Origin: Prevotella sp.
GTDB lineage: Bacteria > Bacteroidota > Bacteroidia > Bacteroidales > Bacteroidaceae
Length of the DNA stretch: 55,777 bases
Assembly (NCBI GenBank): GCA_017642485.1
Contig: JAGCPC010000114.1
Span: 1 to 55,777, forward strand
Direction of reading: 5' to 3'
Shown in pieces: positions 49,412 through 55,777 of the stretch. The number at the start of each line of letters is the position of its first letter. The stretch's first letter is position 1. The notes under the pieces are model-generated. The model was not told where the DNA came from, did not search any database, and saw only the letters and a list, made by a program, of their open reading frames with translations. The position numbers were made by a program, and so were the translations under genes.

Positions 49412-52084
49412 ATGGACGAAGAAACAAACATGAACTATACAGAGGTTAACGAGACGGAATCAACGGATTACCGTCCCGTTAATCGTTTTGACGCATCGGC
49501 AGTACACCACCTCTCCGGCATGTACCAAAACTGGTTTCTCGACTATGCCTCATCAGTGATACTTGATCGTGCCGTACCTCACATAGAGGATGGCCTGAAA
49601 CCCGTACAGCGTCGCATCCTGCACTCTATGAAGCGTATGGATGACGGAAGGTTCAATAAGGTTGCCAACATCGTAGGCCACACCATGCAGTTTCACCCAC
49701 ATGGTGATGCCTCCATCGGCGATGCGCTGGTGCAGCTCGGCCAGAAGGACTTGCTTGTTGACACACAGGGCAACTGGGGCAACATTCTGACAGGCTCCTC
49801 TGCTGCAGCACCACGATACATCGAGGCACGACTCAGCAAGTTTGCCCTTGAGACGGTGTTCAATCCCAAGACTACCGAATGGCAGATGTCTTACGATGGT
49901 CGTAACAAGGAACCCGTGATGCTGCCTGCAAAATATCCGCTACTGCTGGCACAGGGAGCAGAGGGTATCGCTGTAGGACTGAACTGCAAAATCATGCCCC
50001 ACAACTTTTGTGAGATATGTGATGCTGCCATAGCATACCTGCGTGGTGAGGAGTTTCATCTCTATCCCGACTTCCCCACTGGTGGATCAGTGGATGTAAG
50101 CAAGTACAATGATGGCAAGCGCGGAGGCTCCATAAAGGTTCGTGCAAAGATTGAAAAGATTGACCAGAAAACGCTGGTAATACGCGACATACCATTCTCC
50201 AAGACATCAGAGACACTTATCGAATCAATCACCAAGGCCGTTGACAAGAACAAGATAAAGGTACGCAAAATCGAAGACCTCACAGCAGCCAATGTTGAGA
50301 TACTTATACATCTCATGCCTGGTGTCTCATCCGACAAAACCATCGATGCTCTGTACGCCTTTACCGACTGCGAGATAAGCATTTCGCCAAACTGCTGTGT
50401 CATCAAGGATAAGAAACCGCAGTTCCTCACCGTCAGCGACGTTTTGGAGAGCAGCGCTCAGCAGACCATGTCGCTCCTCAAGCAGGAACTAGAGATACGA
50501 CGTCAGGAGTTGCTCGAACAACTTTTCTTCTGTTCCCTCGAGAAGATATTTATCGAGGAGCGCATCTATAAGGACAAGAAGTACGAGAATGCTACCTCCA
50601 TGGATGCTGCCTGCGAGCATATCGACGATCGCCTCACACCATACTATCCACATCTGGTGAGAGAGGTCACCAAGGATGACATACTGCGCCTCATGGAGAT
50701 AAAGATGAAGCGAATACTGAAATTCTCCAAGGACCAGGCAGAGGACCTCATAAAGAGGATAGAGGGCGAGATAGCTGAGATAGAGCGTGACCTCGGCCGC
50801 ATAGTCGATGTGACATGCGAGTGGTTTGAACACCTAAAGGAAAAGTATGGCGCTGAGCATCCACGTCTCACTGAGATACGCAACTTTGACACCATCGAGG
50901 CAACAAAAGTTGCTGAAGCCAACAAAAAACTCTATATCGACCGCCATGAGGGTTTCATCGGCACGGGACTCAAGAAAGCAGAGTATGTATGCAACTGTTC
51001 CGACATCGATGATATCATCATCTTCTATCGCGATGGCAAGTACAAGATCACACGAGTAGCAGAGAAGATTGACGTAGGAAAAAATGTCATGCACCTCCAG
51101 GTATGGAAAAAGGGCGACAAGCGCACCATATACAACTGTGTATATCGTGACGGCCGTCAGGGACGATACTACGTCAAGCGCTTCTTCGTTGATGCCAGCA
51201 CACGTGACCGTGAGTATGACATCACCCAGGGCACACCTGGTTCGAGAGTCATCTATTTCACCGCCAACCCCAACGGTGAGGCAGAGGTGATAAAGGTCAC
51301 CATGGAGCCTGGACCCAAGATTAAGCGTATATTCTTCGACTACGACTTCTCCGTACTCGATATCAAGGGACGCTCCTCTAAGGGCAACATACTGTCCAAG
51401 AGTCCTATACACAAGATAGGTCTAAAGTCACATGGACGCTCCACCCTCGGAGGCAGGGAGATATGGTGGGATGCTGATGTCAACCGCCTCAACTACGACC
51501 AGCACGGTGTGTCACTCGGCAAGTTCGGAGAGGGCGACCAACTCCTTGTGGTGCTCAGCAATGGCGACTTCTATATCACCACCGCTGATACCGCCAACCA
51601 TTTCGAGAACAATATCCTCAGAATAGAGAAGTGGGATGCCCAGAAACCATGGACAGCAGTAGTCATCGATGCTGACAACAATCGCCATGCTTACATCAAG
51701 CGATTTGAGATGGATGCCATAAAGAATCACCGCAACTTTGTGGGCGAAAATCCTGATAGCCAACTGCTTATACTTAGCGATGTAGCTTTCCCACGCATTC
51801 AGGTTACATTCGGCGGTGCCGACTCTTTCCGCGAACCACTTGAGATAGACTGCGAGGAGTTTGTTGCCGTCAAGGGCTTCAAGGCAAAGGGCAAACGCAT
51901 CTCAACATTCGCCATTGACTCCGTCACCGAACTGGAACCACTACGATTCCCTGAAGTAAGCGAAAATACGGACGAGGATGATGGTTCTTCTTCTGAAGAA
52001 GAGGAGAATCTCGACCCTGATGCAGGAAAGTCACAGCAGGATGTACTCGATGAGTTGACAGGTCAGCTCAACCTATTCGATTAA
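49412..52084 (+). CDS. parC: DNA topoisomerase IV subunit A-like (type IIA, subunit A)
   Basis: 890 residues. The N-terminal winged helix and tower domain carry the catalytic Tyr in PRYIEARLSKFA (about 133). The C-terminal beta-pinwheel has a GyrA-type repeat set but no clear GyrA box. This matches ParC, which decatenates chromosomes; parE is not in this window, so assignment to ParC rather than GyrA rests on the missing GyrA box. The tail is acidic (SSEEEENLDPDAG). The start is GTG or ATG 49412 (MDEETNMNYTEVNE). Confidence 0.85.
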   Translation: MDEETNMNYTEVNETESTDYRPVNRFDASAVHHLSGMYQNWFLDYASSVILDRAVPHIEDGLKPVQRRILHSMKRMDDGRFNKVANIVGHTMQFHPHGDASIGDALVQLGQKDLLVDTQGNWGNILTGSSAAAPRYIEARLSKFALETVFNPKTTEWQMSYDGRNKEPVMLPAKYPLLLAQGAEGIAVGLNCKIMPHNFCEICDAAIAYLRGEEFHLYPDFPTGGSVDVSKYNDGKRGGSIKVRAKIEKIDQKTLVIRDIPFSKTSETLIESITKAVDKNKIKVRKIEDLTAANVEILIHLMPGVSSDKTIDALYAFTDCEISISPNCCVIKDKKPQFLTVSDVLESSAQQTMSLLKQELEIRRQELLEQLFFCSLEKIFIEERIYKDKKYENATSMDAACEHIDDRLTPYYPHLVREVTKDDILRLMEIKMKRILKFSKDQAEDLIKRIEGEIAEIERDLGRIVDVTCEWFEHLKEKYGAEHPRLTEIRNFDTIEATKVAEANKKLYIDRHEGFIGTGLKKAEYVCNCSDIDDIIIFYRDGKYKITRVAEKIDVGKNVMHLQVWKKGDKRTIYNCVYRDGRQGRYYVKRFFVDASTRDREYDITQGTPGSRVIYFTANPNGEAEVIKVTMEPGPKIKRIFFDYDFSVLDIKGRSSKGNILSKSPIHKIGLKSHGRSTLGGREIWWDADVNRLNYDQHGVSLGKFGEGDQLLVVLSNGDFYITTADTANHFENNILRIEKWDAQKPWTAVVIDADNNRHAYIKRFEMDAIKNHRNFVGENPDSQLLILSDVAFPRIQVTFGGADSFREPLEIDCEEFVAVKGFKAKGKRISTFAIDSVTELEPLRFPEVSENTDEDDGSSSEEEENLDPDAGKSQQDVLDELTGQLNLFD

Positions 52085-52106
52085 CCCACTCCCACCCTTT
52101 CTGCTC

Positions 52107-52880
52107 ATGAGGTCGTTCGCTACATTATTTATCCTGTGCATAATACAGATATGTTATGCACAGGATAAATTTGTTTCCACACAACTCTCTGTAGGACACC
52201 TCAACCAACTTGACACATACCTCTCCCATGAGAAGTACTATGGCACAGAGTGGCGCTTCATCTCCGACGTAGTGCGCGACAGCAGGAAGCATCCCCTCAC
52301 CTACTCCCTTACCCACGAAGGAGCATTCGCCAATACCCACAACCGTGCTGACAATGCCAACGCGCTCAGCGGCCACTACGACTTCGCCTATGCTGTCATG
52401 CGACACTTTGATGTCACACATCACGAAGTCTCCCATCTCCGTCTCTATGCCGGACTGTTCGCTGGTGCTGACATAGGATTTTGCTACAACACCCGCAATT
52501 CATCCAACAACCCTGCCCAGGGCTATGCCTCTGTCAATATCGGAGCCAACCTCATGGCACGTTACAACTTCACCTTATGGCACAAAGCAGTAGCCATCAC
52601 CTACCAGGCACGCATCCCATTTGTGGGACTTGCCTTCTCACCCAACTACGGACAGTCCTACTATGAGATGTTCAGCGAGGGCGTGTATGACCACAACATC
52701 GTGTTCACCTCTATCGCCACCTTCCAACTACGACAGCAACTGTCATTCGACATCAGCATAGCACCACGTACTGCTCTGCGTATAGGTTACCTCGGTGATA
52801 TACGTCAGGCAGAGCCAAACAATCTCAAACAACATCAGTGGTATAATGCTGTTGTTCTGGGAGTTACACTACGTAAATAA
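52107..52880 (+). CDS. DUF3316-family outer-membrane-like protein
   Basis: 257 residues, signal peptide at 1-18 (MRSFATLFILCIIQICYA) and a beta-rich mature part (STQLSVGHLNQLDTYLSHE) that matches DUF3316. The family is thought to form outer-membrane barrels; its role is unknown. The codons for the signal peptide form a perfect 17-bp inverted repeat (52127-52143 with 52154-52170). The gene lies 22 bases after the topoisomerase gene and 9 before the protease gene. Confidence 0.78.
   Translation: MRSFATLFILCIIQICYAQDKFVSTQLSVGHLNQLDTYLSHEKYYGTEWRFISDVVRDSRKHPLTYSLTHEGAFANTHNRADNANALSGHYDFAYAVMRHFDVTHHEVSHLRLYAGLFAGADIGFCYNTRNSSNNPAQGYASVNIGANLMARYNFTLWHKAVAITYQARIPFVGLAFSPNYGQSYYEMFSEGVYDHNIVFTSIATFQLRQQLSFDISIAPRTALRIGYLGDIRQAEPNNLKQHQWYNAVVLGVTLRK
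52127..52170 (+). repeat. Perfect 17-bp inverted repeat in the DUF3316 signal codons
   Basis: ATTTATCCTGTGCATAA (52127-52143), ten-base loop, and its exact reverse complement (52154-52170). It will form a strong hairpin in the mRNA close to the start codon. Confidence 0.92.
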
Positions 52881-52889
52881 AACTATTAC

Positions 52890-53933
52890 ATGAACAAAGT
52901 ATCCTCACTCTTTTCCCTATTGCTATCGATGCTGCTTTTAGCAAGTTGTGTCGATGTGGAGGAGTATGACAACTCCGCCCAGGGCAATCTCGAGGCACTG
53001 TGGCACATCATGGATGAGCACTATTGTTTCTTCGAGGAGAAGGGTGTCGATTGGGATGCTATACACACAGAATACTCAAAGCAGGCCACAGGCGACATGT
53101 CACGCAGCCAGCTCTTTGAGTTGCTCGCCAATATGCTGGGCACCCTCCAGGATGGCCACGTCAACCTCTCCGCATCCTTTGACTATTCACGCAGTTGGTC
53201 ATGGAAGGAGGACTATCCTGATAATTTCTCACACACCATCCAGCGCAAGTACCTGGGCACCAGCAGCGAGTACAAGGTTTCCTCTGGCATCAGTTACAAG
53301 ATACTCGACGACAATATCGGCTACATGTATATTGGCAGTTTTGAAGACGAGATAGGCACAGGCAATCTTGACGAGATCCTCACATATCTCGCCCCCTGCA
53401 ACGGACTCATAATCGACGTACGAAGCAATGGCGGCGGCAAACTCACCGAGGCACAGAAGGTGGCATCACGCTTCATCAGTCAGGAGTGTCTCGTAGGATA
53501 CATGCGCCACAAGGTTGGCAGTGGACACAACGAACTCGGCGACTGGGAGCCTACCCGTCTCCTACCATCTTCAGGCATACGCTGGACCGCCAACCCCGTC
53601 TGCATACTCACCAACCGCAGTGTCTATAGCGCTGCCAACGAGTTTGTCAAGTATATGAAAGCGATAGCCCTCAATACCATCTCACGTACCCCCTCCACTA
53701 TAATCATCATCGGTGACACCACGGGAGGTGGCTCAGGCATGCCATACTCCGACGAACTACCCAACGGATGGGCAGTGAGAATGTCTGCTTGCCCCATGTA
53801 CGACGTCAACAAGCAGTGCACCGAGTTTGGCATCGTCCCCGATGTCAGCATCGATATGAGCGAGGCATCCATGCAGCAGGGTATCGACGATATCATCGAA
53901 ACAGCACGTCGCGAATTGACAGTTAACAATTAA
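52890..53933 (+). CDS. S41-family peptidase lipoprotein
   Basis: 347 residues with a lipoprotein signal (LLLASC, Cys about 20). The tail-specific protease (C-terminal processing) fold has the catalytic Ser in NRSVYSAANEFV (near 250), the GDTTGGGSG loop and a Lys-containing helix. The family cuts C-terminal tails of exported proteins. The N-terminal part binds substrate. It forms a short group with DUF3316. Confidence 0.88.
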   Translation: MNKVSSLFSLLLSMLLLASCVDVEEYDNSAQGNLEALWHIMDEHYCFFEEKGVDWDAIHTEYSKQATGDMSRSQLFELLANMLGTLQDGHVNLSASFDYSRSWSWKEDYPDNFSHTIQRKYLGTSSEYKVSSGISYKILDDNIGYMYIGSFEDEIGTGNLDEILTYLAPCNGLIIDVRSNGGGKLTEAQKVASRFISQECLVGYMRHKVGSGHNELGDWEPTRLLPSSGIRWTANPVCILTNRSVYSAANEFVKYMKAIALNTISRTPSTIIIIGDTTGGGSGMPYSDELPNGWAVRMSACPMYDVNKQCTEFGIVPDVSIDMSEASMQQGIDDIIETARRELTVNN

Positions 53934-53977
53934 CAGCTGAAATAGACAAAAGTCAAAAAAACTTAAACGACAGCAAA

Positions 53978-54008
53978 ACTTTCAACTTTCAACTTTCAAC
54001 TTTCAACT
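53978..54008. repeat. Heptamer repeat (TTTCAAC) before mdh
   Basis: Four or five seven-base units, directly upstream of the promoter element at 54017. Confidence 0.85.
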
Positions 54009-54016
54009 ATTATTTG

Positions 54017-54024
54017 TACCTTTG
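54017..54024 (+). promoter_or_regulatory. mdh promoter -7 element
   Basis: TACCTTTG, 57 bases upstream of the ATG at 54081; a good ribosome site AAGGAG precedes the start. Confidence 0.6.
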
Positions 54025-54080
54025 CTATCCCAATAGAACAATAGAACAAAATCATAAAACAAAAAAGGAGAAAACAAACT

Positions 54081-55073
54081 ATGAAGTACCTTACAGACGA
54101 AAAACTCGTTATTGTCGGAGCAGCAGGCATGATAGGCTCCAATATGGCTCAGACAGCCTTGATGCTGGGTTTGACCAGCAATCTGTGCCTCTACGATGTA
54201 TTCTCACCCGAAGGTGTGGCAGAGGAGATGCGCCAGAGCGGTTTCGATGATGCTAATATCACTGCCACAACTGACGTTGCCGAGGCATTCAAGGATGCCA
54301 AGTATATCATCTCGTCAGGTGGTGCGCCACGTAAGGACGGCATGACACGTGAGGACCTGCTCCGTGGCAACTGCGAGATAGCTGCCGACCTCGGTCGCAA
54401 TATCAAGCAGTACTGCCCTGATGTGAAGCACGTTGTCATCATCTTCAACCCTGCCGACATGACAGGCCTCGTTACCCTTATATGGTCAGGACTGAAGCCA
54501 TCACAGGTTTCTACCCTCGCAGGTCTCGACACCACACGTCTGCGCACAGCACTGGCTCACAAGTTCGGCGTAATGCAGACAGAGATATCCAACTGCGCTA
54601 CCTACGGTGGTCACGGCGAGCAGATGGCAGTATTCGGCAGCAGTGCCGTAGTGGCAGGTCGCAAGCTCATGGACATAGTGGGCACCGATGAGTTCCCTGA
54701 GGAGGAATGGGAGCAGATGCAGCAGGATGTCACCAAGGGTGGCTCACGCATCATCAAGCTTCGCGGTCGCTCTTCTTTCCAGAGCCCTTCTATCCTCTCT
54801 GTTCAGATGATCGAGGCGGTAATGGGCGGTCGTCCTTTCCCATGGCCAGCAGGTGTATATTGCAATGACAAGCGTTTCAACCACATCGTAATGGGTATGG
54901 ATACCACGTTCACCACTGAGGGCGTAACATATAAGATTCCAGAGGGTACGAAGGATGAGATGGCACGTCTGCACTCCAGCTACATACACCTCACCGCTAT
55001 GCGCGATGAACTCGTTGAGATGGGTGTTATCCCAGCAGTAGAAAACTGGCATGAGGTAAATCCTAACCTTTAA
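54081..55073 (+). CDS. mdh: Malate dehydrogenase
   Basis: The 330-residue enzyme converts malate and oxaloacetate with NAD+. It has the Rossmann GAAGMIGSN (near 14), the substrate-site Arg stretch (GGAPRKDGMTREDLL) near 79-95, and the catalytic His near residue 180 (TYGGHGEQ). It is the bacterial NAD-dependent form. The promoter has a TTTCAAC repeat just upstream, and the stop codon touches a hexamer repeat that leads to nadD. Confidence 0.9.
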   Translation: MKYLTDEKLVIVGAAGMIGSNMAQTALMLGLTSNLCLYDVFSPEGVAEEMRQSGFDDANITATTDVAEAFKDAKYIISSGGAPRKDGMTREDLLRGNCEIAADLGRNIKQYCPDVKHVVIIFNPADMTGLVTLIWSGLKPSQVSTLAGLDTTRLRTALAHKFGVMQTEISNCATYGGHGEQMAVFGSSAVVAGRKLMDIVGTDEFPEEEWEQMQQDVTKGGSRIIKLRGRSSFQSPSILSVQMIEAVMGGRPFPWPAGVYCNDKRFNHIVMGMDTTFTTEGVTYKIPEGTKDEMARLHSSYIHLTAMRDELVEMGVIPAVENWHEVNPNL

Positions 55074-55100
55074 AGGTTAAGGTTAACGTTAAGGTTAAAC
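55074..55100. repeat. GGTTAA hexamer repeat between mdh and nadD
   Basis: Four six-base units (GGTTAA, CGTTAA) fill nearly the whole gap between the mdh stop and the nadD ATG. Confidence 0.85.
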
Positions 55101-55104
55101 CCCC

Positions 55105-55683
55105 ATGCGCATCGGTATATTCGGAGGGTCATTCAACCCTATACATAATGGACACATAGCACTCGGCACCACCATGTTGGGTGCTATGTCGTTAAATGAG
55201 GTGTGGTATCTCGTTTCGCCTCAGAACCCGCTCAAGCAGTCATCCACCGATCTCCTCGATGAGAATCTGCGCTATCATTTGGTGGAGGTAGCCCTTACCG
55301 ACCACCCCCACCTCGTAGCCTCAGATTATGAGTTTTATCTGCAGCGTCCCTCCTACACCTGGAACACTCTTCAACATCTCAAGGTTGACTACCCTCAGCA
55401 CGACTTCGTACTCATCATAGGTGGCGACAATCTTGCCAAATTTCATAAGTGGGCACACCATGATAATATTCTCCAGAACTACGAGATAGCCGTCTATCCG
55501 CGTAGTGACAGCGGCATTCCTGAGTGGACCACCCACTACCCCAACATTCACATCATCGACGTGCCCAAGGTCGATATATCGTCCACCCAGCTGCGCCAGA
55601 TGATAAAACATGGCGACGATATCACCCCTTTCGTACCCCCACAGGTAGCCCTCGAGGTGGAGAAATCATCCCTTTATAGGTGA
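55105..55683 (+). CDS. nadD: Nicotinate-nucleotide adenylyltransferase
   Basis: NadD makes deamido-NAD from nicotinate mononucleotide and ATP. The 192-residue protein has the nucleotidyltransferase signature GIFGGSFNPIHNGH (near 4-17), IGGDNLAKFHKW (near 108), and SSTQLRQ near the end (family ISST/SR box). Its start is 31 bases after mdh, across a hexamer repeat. Confidence 0.94.
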   Translation: MRIGIFGGSFNPIHNGHIALGTTMLGAMSLNEVWYLVSPQNPLKQSSTDLLDENLRYHLVEVALTDHPHLVASDYEFYLQRPSYTWNTLQHLKVDYPQHDFVLIIGGDNLAKFHKWAHHDNILQNYEIAVYPRSDSGIPEWTTHYPNIHIIDVPKVDISSTQLRQMIKHGDDITPFVPPQVALEVEKSSLYR

Positions 55684-55743
55684 AAAATTGTTTCAAACCC
55701 CACTTTTCTATCAAAAACACACCCTTGAATCAAAAAAAAGCAC

Positions 55744-55777
55744 TAACTTTGTGACAATTCACAATTCACAGTTCACA
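55744..55777 (+). promoter_or_regulatory. Promoter -7 element and heptamer repeat at the right edge
   Basis: TAACTTTG (55744-55751) is followed at once by CAATTCA/CAGTTCA heptamers to the window end. The gene it serves lies outside. Confidence 0.5.

Overview
The window looks like chromosomal DNA of a Bacteroidales bacterium, most likely Prevotellaceae. Three things point there. Promoters repeatedly match the Bacteroidetes pattern TTTG-N19/20-TAnnTTTG (for example at 6383-6413, 7080-7110 and 42741-42771). Gene neighbourhoods are typical of the group: the DUF177-rpmF-fabH-era-der run, parA-parB-DUF5683-lytic transglycosylase-relA/spoT, and clpP-clpX-recQ. Bacteroidetes-only families such as DUF4369, DUF5683 and DUF3316 are present. 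Species was not determined.

Layout. 1-6009 (+): end of a SIMPL protein, mfd, a MATE exporter, an FtsB/DivIC-like protein and a small membrane protein. 6010-12603 (+) is an AT-rich accessory island. It holds a phased palindrome array, an unknown 145-aa gene, a candidate minus-strand structured RNA, a second copy of the same promoter with a structured leader, an EcoRI-family adenine methyltransferase, a DUF262-HNH nuclease, a GIY-YIG remnant, a second candidate minus-strand sRNA, a DUF4417 gene, and a set that resembles a toxin and immunity module. 12669-14919 (-): pyrC and purU. 15080-15859 (+): DUF4369 lipoprotein. 15867-25891 (-): a solitary HSDR_N nuclease domain, corA, M48 lipoprotein, pectinesterase, relA/spoT, transglycosylase, DUF5683, parB and parA. 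26102-30056 (+): tRNA-Arg(CCG), secreted nuclease, frr, rsgA and mnmA. 30057-34591 (+) is a second accessory stretch: tandem repeats, duplicated promoters, a tiny Cys-rich secreted protein, an AlbA_2/Schlafen-type protein, a LexA/UmuD-like gene broken by an in-frame TGA, and stacked terminators and repeats. 34821-38066 (-): cdsA, ftsH, rsfS. 38237-55683 (+): DUF177, rpmF, fabH, era, der, a lipoprotein, clpP, clpX, recQ, glyS, an FKBP, topoisomerase IV subunit A, DUF3316, an S41 protease, mdh and nadD.

Most of the backbone is housekeeping: repair, chromosome partition, membrane and fatty-acid synthesis, ribosome maturation, proteolysis and the stringent response. The unusual layer is repetitive and structured DNA. 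Many intergenic regions carry heptanucleotide tandem repeats in at least seven different sequences. A TTAACC-like hexamer repeat and GC-rich palindromes are inserted in frame inside mfd, the MATE gene, rsgA and mnmA. Three loci carry arrays in which a constant 8-nt linker alternates with hairpins whose stems change sequence but stay complementary. The best candidates for something undescribed are these linker-hairpin arrays, the two-copy minus-strand hairpin RNA at 6881-7028 with compensatory changes, and the methyltransferase/DUF262-HNH island around it. All functional statements come from reading motifs; no database search was run.
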